From Acidisphaera sp035272265 (GTDB taxonomy: Bacteria; Pseudomonadota; Alphaproteobacteria; Acetobacterales; Acetobacteraceae): a DNA stretch of 19,900 bases. A program made the position numbers and the translations under genes. The notes below the pieces were generated by a model. It did not search any database. It was not told the DNA's origin and saw only the letters and a program-made list of their open reading frames with translations. The stretch lies in the NCBI GenBank assembly GCA_035272265.1, contig DATEQV010000310.1, positions 1 through 19,900 on the forward strand, in the 5' to 3' direction. The number at the start of each line of letters is the position of its first letter. The first letter of the stretch is position 1. This document shows, piece by piece, positions 13,091 to 19,900 of the stretch.

Positions 13091-15087
13091 AGCGCCTCCA
13101 GCACGGCGATGGCGGTGAGGAACAGCAGCGGCACGGCGAACATCAGCGACAGCGTGCGCCGCACCGTCAGGAACTGCAGCCGGTCGAACGCACTCGACAG
13201 TCGCAGGCGCACGCGGCCGACGGGGACGAACAGCAGGGGCTCGGCGGGATCGGTGAAGCCGGCGACGAGGCGCGCCGGGACGGGGGAACCCGGATCGGCC
13301 GGCGTGCTCTGCTCGGTCGCCAGCATCAGTGTGCCGAGCGTGCGTCGGACCGGCTGGGCGAACGAGGCGGCGCCGTATTGCGTCGCCGGGTCGCCGAACG
13401 GCAGCCACGGCGGACTGGCGGCGAAGCCGCAGGCCCAGGCGGGCGCGTCGCGCTCCTGCATGCGCCGGCGGCGCAGGACCAGCAACGGCAGCGCCGCGCC
13501 AGCCGCGAGCAGCACGCCGATCGCGAGCGGCGCGTAGCCGGGGCTGTCATGCGACGTGGCGATGAACAGCGACGTCGCCGCGATCCCGCCGCCGACGAGG
13601 TGGCGGAGCGCGGGGTCGATCAGCCGCAGCACCAAGCCGGGAAACAGGCCGATGAACGCCGTCAGCACCGACAGCGCGATCAGCGCGGCGCGCACCGGCA
13701 GCGCCGGTTCCTGGGCGCCCGCGGTTCGCGGCACGCGCGGCCGGCCGAGAAAACCCACGCCGATGATCCGCACGCAAGCCGTGGCGGCCAGCGCCGCGGC
13801 GAGCGCGATCAAGGCCGCCGCACAGGCGAACAGCGTCTGCAATGCAAGCCCGCCGATGCGCGGGGCGGCCAGCGCCGATTGCAGCAGCATCCACTCGCTG
13901 GCGAAACCGGACGACGGCGGCAGCGCGGCGAGGGCGGCGCAGCCGGCGATCATGCAGCCGGTGGTGACCGGCATGTGGTGCACGAGGCCGCCGAGCCGCG
14001 ACAGCAATCGCGTGCCGGCCGCGTGGTCGGCGGCACCGGCGCCGAGGAACAGCAGCGTTTTGAACGTGCCGTGTGCCAGGACGTGCAGCAGCGCGGCCCC
14101 CAGCGCCAATGCGGCCAGCGGGGCGAGGTCCGCACCTCGTGCCGCAAGTGCGAGGCCGAAGCCGATGGCGATCAGCCCGACATTCTCGACCGTCGAGCAC
14201 GCCAGCGCCGCTTTCAGGTCGTCCTCAAGCACCGCGCGCAGCACGCCGATGGTCGCCGAGGCCGCCCCGAGCACCACCAGCGGCACGCCCCACCAGACTG
14301 GCGTGGCGTCGCCGCACAGGTCGAACAGGATGCGCGCGAGCACGTACAGCGCGACCTTCGTCATCGCCCCCGACATCAGCGCCGAGGCCGGCGCGGGCGC
14401 GACCGGGTGCGCGCGCGGCAACCAGACGTGCAGCGGGAACAGCCCCGCCTTGGCGCCCGCGCCGAGAGTCGCCAACCCCAGCACGCCGGCCGCCCAGGCG
14501 CCGTCCGGCGGATGCTGGCGCATGGACGCGAACGTCAGGTCTGGCGAGGGCATTGCCAGCATCGCCACCGCGATGACCAGGCACGCCGCGCTGAACGCCG
14601 CCATGCCGAGATACAGCGCCGCGGCGTCGCGGGCCTCGGCGTCCGCATGGCGGGCGAGCACCAGCGCCCATGACGCGACCGACATCGCCTCGAACCCCAG
14701 CAGCAGCCCGAATGCGTCCGCGGCGAGCAGGGCGAACGCCATGCAGGCGACGAACACCGGCAGGAACGGGGCGGCGCGCACGTCCTCCGGCCCGTGGACG
14801 TCGGTCGCGGCGGTCAGCGCGGCGGCGCTCGCGCCGAAGACCAGGACCAGGAACGGCCGCGACAGCGGATCGAGGGCGAGATGGATCGCCATTCCCGGCA
14901 GCCCGACCGGCAGCGCCACCGACGCCCCCGGCGTGCCGGCGAGCGTGATGGCGGCGCCCGCTCCGCACAGGCCGGCGGCGACGGCGTGCAACAGGGCGAT
15001 CCGGCGCGGCAGCACCGCGGCGCACAGTCCGAGTGCTGCCAGCGCGGCAACGACGCAAGCCAGGATCAGCAGAAGGACGGCGCTCAC
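13087..15087 (-). CDS. hyfB: HyfB-like antiporter-type membrane subunit
   Basis: A 666-residue membrane protein, the first of the hyf operon, similar in length to HycC/HyfB (about 610-670 aa). The antiporter-like core has Glu133 (GFEAMSVASWALV), Lys213 (GAGAKAGLFPLHVWLPRAH), Lys244 (MSGAMTKVALYVL) and Lys343 (LAHGTFKTLLFLGAGA), the usual charged residues along the ion path. The last 150 residues are the hydrogenase-4 type extension: a loop with the CGFAASPPW motif and a final hydrophobic helix (AVPLLFLTAIAVLEAL). The GTG start has no strong Shine-Dalgarno. A methyltransferase gene ends 45 bp upstream on the same strand, so transcription may begin before that gene. It overlaps hyfC by 4 nt. 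Confidence 0.92.
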   Translation of the reverse strand: MSAVLLLILACVVAALAALGLCAAVLPRRIALLHAVAAGLCGAGAAITLAGTPGASVALPVGLPGMAIHLALDPLSRPFLVLVFGASAAALTAATDVHGPEDVRAAPFLPVFVACMAFALLAADAFGLLLGFEAMSVASWALVLARHADAEARDAAALYLGMAAFSAACLVIAVAMLAMPSPDLTFASMRQHPPDGAWAAGVLGLATLGAGAKAGLFPLHVWLPRAHPVAPAPASALMSGAMTKVALYVLARILFDLCGDATPVWWGVPLVVLGAASATIGVLRAVLEDDLKAALACSTVENVGLIAIGFGLALAARGADLAPLAALALGAALLHVLAHGTFKTLLFLGAGAADHAAGTRLLSRLGGLVHHMPVTTGCMIAGCAALAALPPSSGFASEWMLLQSALAAPRIGGLALQTLFACAAALIALAAALAATACVRIIGVGFLGRPRVPRTAGAQEPALPVRAALIALSVLTAFIGLFPGLVLRLIDPALRHLVGGGIAATSLFIATSHDSPGYAPLAIGVLLAAGAALPLLVLRRRRMQERDAPAWACGFAASPPWLPFGDPATQYGAASFAQPVRRTLGTLMLATEQSTPADPGSPVPARLVAGFTDPAEPLLFVPVGRVRLRLSSAFDRLQFLTVRRTLSLMFAVPLLFLTAIAVLEAL

Positions 15088-15132
15088 CCGCCGACTTAAA
15101 CCAGCGCCCCGGCCGCGCCGGAAGCGGACGCG

Positions 15133-15846
15133 TCAGCCGGCGGTGTCGACCAGCACCACGCGCCGCTTCACCGTCGCGGTCGCGGTGGGAACGCCGGCGT
15201 ACACGTCCTTGACCGCCTCGGTCAGCGTCAGACCGGCGAAGGACGGCATCACGCGCCGCCCGATCCGCTCGGCCATCGGGGCCATGCGCAGCACCAGCCG
15301 CCACGGCAGCGGCGGCACATACAGCGCGGTGTCGCGCCGCTCGACGCGGAACAGGGTGGCCGACAGCAACCGCTCGATCTGGCCGGCGGAGTAGGGCTGG
15401 CCGTGGCCGAAGGGCGTGGTCTCCAGATGCGCCCACAACCCGGTGCGGTTGGGCGCCACCAGCAGCAGCCTTCCGTCGTCCTTCAGCACCCGCCACGCCT
15501 CGCGCAGCATCCGCCGCGCGTTCTCCGAGGTCTCCAGCCCGTGCACCACCAGCACGCGGTCGAAGCTGAGGTCGGGGAAGGGCAGCGCGTCCTCCTCGGC
15601 CGTGCAGGTCAGGCACGGGCGGCTGCGCGGCCAGCGCCACGCGCCGATCTGCACCGGTGTCACCGCGATGCAGCGATACGCATCGTCCCGCCACAACCGC
15701 AGGTACGGGCAGGCGAAGCCGATGCCGAGCACGGACTGCCGTGCCAGCGACGGCCACAGCGCGCGGAGGCGCTCGCGGAGCAGCCGGGCGGCGACCGCGC
15801 CCCGGGCCGTCGTGTAAAAGGCCGGCGCCGTGGTGGTGTCAGACAT
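15133..15846 (-). CDS. Class I SAM-dependent methyltransferase
   Basis: A 237-residue protein with a UbiE/methyltransferase-11 type fold. Motif I is altered to VLGIGFACPYL (39-49) in place of a glycine-rich DxGxGxG. The later motifs are standard: EEDALPFPDLSFDRVLVVHGLE (84-105) and the LREAWRVLKDDGRLLLVAPN segment (114-133). The C-terminal third is family-specific, with PPLPWRLVLRM and ending KRRVVLVDTAG. Its substrate is unknown. It is divergent from gloB, an arrangement I recall from other Alphaproteobacteria, and it lies 45 bp upstream of hyfB on the same strand. Start: ATG at 15846; an in-frame GTG at 15855 is possible. A TATAGT box right before the ATG suggests a leaderless transcript. 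Confidence 0.85.
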   Translation of the reverse strand: MSDTTTAPAFYTTARGAVAARLLRERLRALWPSLARQSVLGIGFACPYLRLWRDDAYRCIAVTPVQIGAWRWPRSRPCLTCTAEEDALPFPDLSFDRVLVVHGLETSENARRMLREAWRVLKDDGRLLLVAPNRTGLWAHLETTPFGHGQPYSAGQIERLLSATLFRVERRDTALYVPPLPWRLVLRMAPMAERIGRRVMPSFAGLTLTEAVKDVYAGVPTATATVKRRVVLVDTAG

Positions 15847-15853
15847 CGAAGAC

Positions 15854-15882
15854 ACTATAGCAGCCCCGCCGCGCCGAGTTCA
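15854..15882 (-). promoter_or_regulatory. Candidate promoter for the methyltransferase gene (perhaps also hyf)
   Basis: TATAGT (complement of 15854-15859) is preceded by TGAACT (15877-15882) with a 17-nt spacer on the minus strand. Transcription would start at about 15847, next to the ATG at 15846. The -35 hexamer matches consensus at only three positions. Confidence 0.35.
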
Positions 15883-15971
15883 GGGCGCGAGAACTTCACG
15901 CGCTGGCCGGTGGCGCCGGGGCGGGCCGGCCCGATATAGACGGGGCTCGAAGCCAAAGAGGGAACGCGCCC

Positions 15972-16700
15972 GTGCCGGTCACCGTCGAGCCTGTCCCGAT
16001 TCTGTCCGACAACTACGCGTGGCTGCTGCGCGATACGGCCAGCGGCGCGGTCGGCATCGTTGATCCCGCGGACGCGGACGCCATCATCGCGGCGATCGAG
16101 CAGCGGGCGGGCGGGCGGCTCGACCTGATCCTGCTGACGCACCACCACGCCGACCACATTGCCGGTACCGACGCGGTGCGCGCCCGCTTCGGCGCCAAGG
16201 TCGTCGGGGCCGCCGCCGATGCGCGGCGCCTGCCGAAGCTGGATGCCGCGCTCGCCGAAGGCGAGACGGTCGTGCTGGGCGAAAGCCGCGCGACGGCGAT
16301 CGACACGCCGGGCCACACGATCGGGCACATCGCGTTCCACTTCCCCGACGGCGGCGTCCTGCTGTGCGGCGATACGCTGTTCAGCCTCGGCTGTGGGCGG
16401 CTGCTCGAGGGCACCGCGGCGCAGATGTTTGACAGCCTGCGCAAGCTCGCGGCGTTGCCGGACGATACGCTGGTATGCTGCGGCCACGAGTACACGCAGA
16501 GCAACGCGAAGTTCGCGCTGACGGTGGAGCCGGACAACGCCGCGCTGCAGGCGCGTGCCGCCGAGGTGACGCAGCTGCGCGCCGCCGGCAAGCCGACGGT
16601 GCCGTCCACCATCGGCGGCGAAAAGGCCGCCAACCCGTTCGTCCGCGCGCGCGATGTCGCCGAGCTCGCCGACCGGCGGGCGCGCAAGGACAGGTTCTGA
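15972..16700 (+). CDS. gloB: Hydroxyacylglutathione hydrolase (glyoxalase II)
   Basis: A 242-residue metallo-beta-lactamase-fold enzyme that hydrolyses S-D-lactoylglutathione to D-lactate and glutathione, completing methylglyoxal detoxification. The dinuclear metal site is complete: THHHADH (56-62), His115 (PGHTIGH), Asp134 (LLCGDTLF) and His172 (CCGHEYT). The C-terminal substrate domain has the conserved ANPFVR and ends RKDRF, which supplies the basic residues that bind glutathione. Its length is typical. The start is a GTG with GAGGGA 8 nt upstream (15958-15963). It is divergent from the methyltransferase gene, and 24 nt downstream is a glutathione S-transferase gene, so the two probably form a glutathione-dependent detoxification operon. 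Confidence 0.96.
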   Translation: MPVTVEPVPILSDNYAWLLRDTASGAVGIVDPADADAIIAAIEQRAGGRLDLILLTHHHADHIAGTDAVRARFGAKVVGAAADARRLPKLDAALAEGETVVLGESRATAIDTPGHTIGHIAFHFPDGGVLLCGDTLFSLGCGRLLEGTAAQMFDSLRKLAALPDDTLVCCGHEYTQSNAKFALTVEPDNAALQARAAEVTQLRAAGKPTVPSTIGGEKAANPFVRARDVAELADRRARKDRF

Positions 16701-16724
16701 TCCGCACGCCGAAGGGGGCACGAC

Positions 16725-17324
16725 GTGAAGTTGTTCTACTCGCCGACGAGTCCGTTCGTACGCAAGGTGCTGGCCTGCGCGATCGCGCGCGGCATCGAGC
16801 AGCAGATCGAGCTGGTCACCGCCAACCCGCACGAATCGCCGCTGGAGCTGCTGGCGGCCAACCCGCTGTCGAAGGTGCCGTGCCTGATCACCAATGACGG
16901 GTTGGCGCTGTTCGACAGTCCGGTGATCTGCGAGTTCCTCGACACCGAGGGCAACGCGCTACCGATGTTCCCGGCGCATGGCGGGGCGCGCTGGATCGCG
17001 CTGAAGCGTCAGGCGCTGGCCGACGGCATCATGGACGCGGCGGTGCTGCGGCGGGGCGAACAGAACCGTCCGCAAGAGAACGCCCGCGACGCGGTGATCG
17101 CGCGGCAGCGCGCGGCGGTGGAGCGGGGGCTCGACGCGCTGGAGCGCGACCCGCCGCATCGCGTGCTCGACATCGGCAGCATCACGGTGGCCTGCGCGCT
17201 CGGCTACCTGGACCTGCGCTATGCGGCCGAACAGTGGCGCACGACGCGGCCGAAGCTCGCCGCGTTCTTCGCCGCGATGATGCACGAGCCGGCGCTGGCG
17301 CGGACCGTGCCGAAGGATCCGTAG
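16725..17324 (+). CDS. Glutathione S-transferase family protein
   Basis: A 199-residue GST-fold protein. The N-terminal thioredoxin-like domain opens VKLFYSPTSPFVRKVLACA, where Ser9 is the likely residue activating glutathione. It includes the cis-proline loop NPLSKVPCL (Pro52) and the glutathione gamma-glutamyl binding pair FDSPVICEFLD (Asp64-Ser65). The all-helical C-terminal domain (about 85-199) contains the folding motif region VLDIGSITVACALGYLDLR. The start is GTG, with AAGGGGG 6 nt upstream. It follows gloB by 24 nt in the same operon. The substrate cannot be predicted; similar proteins are often annotated as YfcF- or YibF-like. Confidence 0.9.
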   Translation: MKLFYSPTSPFVRKVLACAIARGIEQQIELVTANPHESPLELLAANPLSKVPCLITNDGLALFDSPVICEFLDTEGNALPMFPAHGGARWIALKRQALADGIMDAAVLRRGEQNRPQENARDAVIARQRAAVERGLDALERDPPHRVLDIGSITVACALGYLDLRYAAEQWRTTRPKLAAFFAAMMHEPALARTVPKDP

Positions 17325-17362
17325 ATCGGCTTATACGAAGGCTTCGATACAGCGACTGATCT

Positions 17363-17458
17363 CGTCATTGCGAGGAGCGAAGCGACGTGGCAATCCAGGG
17401 CCGCGCGGCAGGTGTTTGTCACGCGGCCCTGGATCGCCACGCTTCGCTCGCGATGACG
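17363..17458. repeat. Large inverted-repeat element (dispersed hairpin family)
   Basis: The left arm (17363-17405, 43 bp) and right arm (17422-17458, 37 bp) are inverted copies with a few substitutions and short indels, both ending in the shared block ATCCAGGGCCGCG. The terminal CGTCAT-type ends match those of the short element at 7851-7884. It lies in the 325-bp gap between the GST gene and the small secreted protein gene. Beyond it the gap holds only a short inverted repeat (ACCCGC/GCGGGT, 17509-17526) and the ribosome site of the next gene. Confidence 0.85.
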
Positions 17459-17649
17459 GGGGAACGCGGGCTGACGACGATCAACGCGACACCCGAAGCA
17501 TTTCATTGACCCGCAAAATCGCGGGTGTGAACGCAATCACTCCGTTCGGGGAATGACGTGGCTATGGTCTGTGCATGGACGCGGCGGACAACAAACGAAC
17601 CGCCCGGCCAGACAGACCCGAACCGTCAACCCAGAACAGGAGACCTTCC

Positions 17650-17922
17650 ATGCGCAACATCCTCATCGCCGCGATCGCCGCCCTTCCCCTGATGTCCGGC
17701 GTTGCTTTCGCCGGCAACGAGCAGCCCTACCAGGGCAGCGCGATGCCGGTCATCGGCGCGCCGGCCGCGACCGAGACGAACACCCAGGCGTATCTGGAGC
17801 CCGGCCCGGCGGCGACGCGCTCGCTGTCGCGCGTGGCGACCACCGAAACCGGCAACGAGCGCCCGGCCGACTTCGGCGGCATGGCGACCTCCGACGGCGG
17901 CATCGCGCTCGCGTCGAACTGA
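17650..17922 (+). CDS. Small secreted protein of unknown function
   Basis: A 90-residue protein that I do not recognise. It begins with a clear Sec signal peptide: MRN, a hydrophobic core (ILIAAIAALPLMSGV) and a probable signal peptidase I site after Ala-Phe-Ala at residue 21. The mature part of about 69 residues starts GNEQPYQGSAMPV, is rich in Ala, Thr, Pro and Gly, has no cysteine and no clear secondary-structure pattern, and is probably a flexible periplasmic or extracellular protein. There is no lipobox. AGGAGA sits 6 nt before the ATG, so translation should be efficient. It stands alone, followed by a strong terminator, and is convergent with bdhA. Confidence 0.75.
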   Translation: MRNILIAAIAALPLMSGVAFAGNEQPYQGSAMPVIGAPAATETNTQAYLEPGPAATRSLSRVATTETGNERPADFGGMATSDGGIALASN

Positions 17923-17951
17923 GCGGCCGAAACCGACCATCCCCCGGACAG

Positions 17952-17975
17952 GCGGGCGCGAGTGATCGCGCCCGC
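17952..17975. terminator. Strong hairpin terminator between convergent genes
   Basis: A perfect 10-bp GC-rich stem, GCGGGCGCGA/TCGCGCCCGC with loop GTGA, is followed by TTGCT on the plus strand. It sits midway in the 69-bp gap between the small secreted protein gene and bdhA and probably serves both. Confidence 0.75.
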
Positions 17976-17991
17976 TTGCTGCCGTATGTAA

Positions 17992-18777
17992 CTACTGCGC
18001 GGTCCAACCGCAGTCGATCGAGATCGGCACGCCGGTGATCGTGCGCGCGTCGTCCGAGCACAGGAACACCGCCAGGCCGCCGATCTGCGCCGGATCGGTG
18101 AACTGCACCATCGGCTGCTTCTCGGCCAGCAGGATGTGGCGGATCTCCTCGTAGGACTTGCCCTCGGCCGCCGCGCGGTCCTGCAGCTGCTTCTCGACCA
18201 GCGGCGTGTGCACCCAGCCGGGGCAGATCGCGTTGCAGGTCACGCCGGAGTTCGCCAGCTCGATCGCGCCAACCTTGGTCAGCCCCATCACGCCGTGCTT
18301 GGCGGCGACATAGGCCGCCTTCTTGGCGCTCGCGACCAGTCCGTGCGCGGAGGCGACGTTGATGATGCGGCCCCAGCCGCGCGCCTTCATGCCGGGGATC
18401 GCCGCGCGCATGCCGTGGAAGACGGCCGACAGGTTGATCGCGATGATCGCGTCCCAGCGCTCGACCGGGAACTCCTCGATCGTCGCGGTGTGCTGGATGC
18501 CGGCATTGTTCACCAGGATGTCGACCGAGCCGTGGTCGCGCTCGGCGTTGGCGATCATCGCGGCGATCGCGTCCGGCTTGGACATGTCGGCGGCGTCGTA
18601 GGTGACCTTGACCTGGTACTCGGCGGCGATCTCGGCGCGCTGGTTCTCGATCTGGCCGGGATCGCCGAAGCCGTTCAGGACGATGCCGGCGCCCTTGGCG
18701 GCCAGCGCGCGCGCGACGCCGAGGCCGATGCCGCTGGTCGATCCGGTGACGACGGCGACGCGGGAACTGAGACTCAT
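17992..18777 (-). CDS. bdhA: D-3-hydroxybutyrate dehydrogenase
   Basis: A 261-residue short-chain dehydrogenase that interconverts D-3-hydroxybutyrate and acetoacetate with NAD, a step in using poly-3-hydroxybutyrate stores. The nucleotide-binding motif is TGSTSGIG (11-18) and NNAG is at 90-93. The catalytic residues are Asn115, Ser143, Tyr156 and Lys160. The residues that hold the substrate carboxylate and lid in characterised hydroxybutyrate dehydrogenases are all present, shifted by one: Gln95, His145, Lys153, Trp188, Gln197 and Trp258. That makes the specific call much firmer than for most short-chain dehydrogenases. A GGAGAAG ribosome site lies about 8 nt before the ATG. A doubtful small reading frame overlaps its start by 4 nt. 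Confidence 0.96.
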   Translation of the reverse strand: MSLSSRVAVVTGSTSGIGLGVARALAAKGAGIVLNGFGDPGQIENQRAEIAAEYQVKVTYDAADMSKPDAIAAMIANAERDHGSVDILVNNAGIQHTATIEEFPVERWDAIIAINLSAVFHGMRAAIPGMKARGWGRIINVASAHGLVASAKKAAYVAAKHGVMGLTKVGAIELANSGVTCNAICPGWVHTPLVEKQLQDRAAAEGKSYEEIRHILLAEKQPMVQFTDPAQIGGLAVFLCSDDARTITGVPISIDCGWTAQ

Positions 18778-19163
18778 GGGGTCTTCTCCGTGGGCAGGGT
18801 GGGCATGGGCGGCATGGTGCCGACCATCCTACGCGGATCGACCGGACGGTCGAAGGTCGCCGCCTCCAAAGCGCCCGACGTCAGGACGACCCGGGCACTG
18901 TCCAGCCGCGCTCCGTCGATCATGAACCGGCGAAAATGGTCGTCGGCGTCGGCCTGGATGCGGGCCGGGTGGAGAAAATTCCGGATGATCACAGGGCGCA
19001 CCACGTTGAGCTGGCGCGCCCTGGGCGCACTCGACGAGGCCGCCGGTGAGGGCCGGGCGGGCGTCCCGCCATGGTTCGGCCGCGGCCGAAGCAACGCGCC
19101 GGGCCGCATCGCCAGATCGCCTCGCAGCGGAGAGACGACCGATGGATATCGAGCAACAGCCAA
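18774..19163 (-). CDS. Doubtful hypothetical protein upstream of bdhA
   Basis: An open frame of up to 129 residues whose stop overlaps the bdhA start in ATGA. I do not recognise a family. The last 75 or so residues (from about VVRPVIIRNFLHPARIQ) have GC3-rich, coding-like codon use and a mixed amino-acid composition. The first 50 residues are Pro/Arg/Ala/Ser-rich and look non-coding. A real start may be one of the GTG codons at 19004 or 19001, but no good ribosome site precedes them. It could be the intact tail of a small coupled gene, the remnant of a degraded one, or a chance frame in GC-rich DNA. Confidence 0.3.
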   Translation of the reverse strand: MAVARYPSVVSPLRGDLAMRPGALLRPRPNHGGTPARPSPAASSSAPRARQLNVVRPVIIRNFLHPARIQADADDHFRRFMIDGARLDSARVVLTSGALEAATFDRPVDPRRMVGTMPPMPTLPTEKTP

Positions 19164-19319
19164 CCACGGCGGTGGGCGCCGGCGACGAGCACATCACGAT
19201 CAGCCCCCAGCATCCTCGACATGGGCACGCCTGTCGCGCTGCCGTATGTCTTTCGCCACGACTTCGGAACCGGCCCCGACCTCTGGGCGGACCTTCTAAG
19301 GCAGAGGCCTGAGAATGCC
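19164..19319. other. Unassigned gap before the ArsR-family gene
   Basis: No confident gene. On the plus strand the ArsR frame stays open upstream; an ATG at 19221 would add MGTPVALPYVFRHDFGTGPD and 13 further residues to its N-terminus. Another frame has an ATG at 19142 (MDIEQQPTTAVGAGDEH) that runs into poor composition after about 20 residues. This could be the leader of the ArsR gene plus traces of older coding sequence. Confidence 0.3.
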
Positions 19320-19900
19320 ATGCTGACCACCTCCGGGCTGGCCGAGGCGGCGTCGCTGATCGGCGATCCCGCGCGGGCCAACATGCTGACGGCGCTGATC
19401 GACGGGCGTGCGCTGACCGCCGCCGAGCTGGCGCGGGCCGCGGGCGTGACGCCGCAGACCGCGAGCGGGCATCTGGCGAAGCTGACGTCGGTGGGCTGGC
19501 TGGCGGTGGAGCGCCAGGGGCGCCACCGCTATCACCGGCTGGCCTCGCCCGCGGTCGCGCACATGCTGGAAAGCATCATGTCGGTCGCGGCCGACACCGG
19601 GAGCCGCCGGACGATCGTCGTGGGTCCGCGCGACAAGGCGATGCGGTTCGCCCGCACGTGCTACGACCACCTCGCCGGTCAGGTTGCCGTGGCGATGGCG
19701 GACCGCATGGTGGAGCGCGGCCATGTCGATCTGTCGCCGGACGGCGGCGTCGTCACCGGCGAGGGGGCCGCGTTCCTGCGCGAGCTGGGCGTCGATCTCG
19801 ACGCGGCGCAGGCGCGGGCCGGCCGGGGCGGCCTGTTCTGCCGCCCGTGCCTGGACTGGAGCGAACGCCGCCCGCACATCGCGGGCGCCGTGGGGGCGGC
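19320..19900 (+). CDS. ArsR-family transcriptional regulator (partial, runs off the window)
   Basis: The first 193 residues are visible and no stop occurs before the end of the window. An ArsR/SmtB winged helix spans about residues 5-90: LAEAASLIGDPARANMLTAL, the recognition helix TPQTASGHLAKLTSVGWL (44-61) and the wing VERQGRHRYHRLA. A second, family-specific region follows, with RTCYDHLAG (112-120) and LFCRPCLDWSERRPH (172-186). Cys114, Cys174 and Cys177 could sense metal or redox state, but the classical ArsR metal-binding ELCVCDL motif is absent. I chose the ATG at 19320 because ArsR proteins usually start just before the LAEAASLIGD helix; an in-frame ATG at 19221 would add 33 residues. 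The regulated gene is not in view. Confidence 0.85.
   Translation, partial: MLTTSGLAEAASLIGDPARANMLTALIDGRALTAAELARAAGVTPQTASGHLAKLTSVGWLAVERQGRHRYHRLASPAVAHMLESIMSVAADTGSRRTIVVGPRDKAMRFARTCYDHLAGQVAVAMADRMVERGHVDLSPDGGVVTGEGAAFLRELGVDLDAAQARAGRGGLFCRPCLDWSERRPHIAGAVGA

Noticed and set aside
13027..14673. Long plus-strand open frame (548 codons) opposite hyfB and hyfC
   Set aside because: It encodes Arg/Gln/Gly-rich sequence without recognisable motifs, and the minus strand holds well-supported membrane proteins. It is a GC-rich shadow.
7915..15087. Active [NiFe] hydrogenase-4 or formate hydrogenlyase
   Set aside because: The large subunit has no CxxC nickel ligands at either end, and there are no ferredoxin, formate dehydrogenase or maturation genes in the window. 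The hyf names are kept only for homology.
15109..15121. Terminator between the methyltransferase gene and hyfB (CCGGC/GCCGG)
   Set aside because: A 5-bp GC stem without a T-run is expected by chance in this base composition.
13556..15394. Long plus-strand open frame (612 codons) opposite hyfB
   Set aside because: Ser/Ala/Pro-rich composition with no family signature, and it crosses two real minus-strand genes.
17509..17526. Operator for the small secreted protein (ACCCGC/GCGGGT)
   Set aside because: A 6-bp inverted repeat over 120 bp from the start, with no clear promoter near it; mentioned only as gap content.

Overview
The window is a GC-rich, densely coded chromosomal segment from an alphaproteobacterium, most plausibly a Rhodospirillales-like lineage. 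The evidence is the gene set: a MucR/Ros-type regulator, an alphaproteobacterial Fur/Mur-type regulator, OlsB, DUF1489 and DUF2244 proteins, D-3-hydroxybutyrate dehydrogenase, and a full-consensus CtrA-like box (TTAA-N7-TTAAC). No rRNA, tRNA, CRISPR array or transposase was seen. I had no homology search, so families are assigned by motif recognition.

Left part (1-7817): DNA repair and core cell functions. nth (endonuclease III) is divergent from a DUF2244 membrane protein. A Xre-type regulator (PhrR-like) and lnt, olsB and fur lie on the minus strand; fur and olsB overlap by 4 nt and lnt follows 37 nt later, so these three form an operon, with the Xre gene behind a probable terminator. mucR (minus) is divergent from a TusA-like gene. 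rimI and tsaB overlap (TGATG) on the minus strand, and a DUF1489 gene is divergent from tsaB. This looks like a shortened version of the widespread alphaproteobacterial block tsaB-rimI-fur-...-miaB-ybeZ-ybeY-corC-lnt-xre-metK, with its middle genes missing.

Centre (7915-15087): a minus-strand operon hyfB-hyfC-hyfE-hyfF-hyfG-hyfI, with 1- or 4-nt overlaps between the first five genes. It encodes a membrane complex of the group 4 hydrogenase / complex I family. The catalytic large subunit lacks both CxxC pairs that hold the NiFe site, no ferredoxin-like subunit (HyfA/HyfH) is present, and there are no hydrogenase maturation genes. The small subunit keeps all four cysteines for one 4Fe-4S cluster. 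This fits the poorly understood 'energy-converting hydrogenase-related' (Ehr) complexes, here in a minimal form. It is the most interesting system in the window. A hairpin repeat separates hyfI from hyfG.

Right part (15133-19900): a SAM-dependent methyltransferase lies just upstream of hyfB and is divergent from gloB (glyoxalase II), which is followed by a glutathione S-transferase gene. Then come a hairpin repeat, a small secreted protein of unknown function, a strong terminator, bdhA (D-3-hydroxybutyrate dehydrogenase), a poorly resolved stretch with possible remnants of coding sequence, and a partial ArsR-family regulator that runs off the end.
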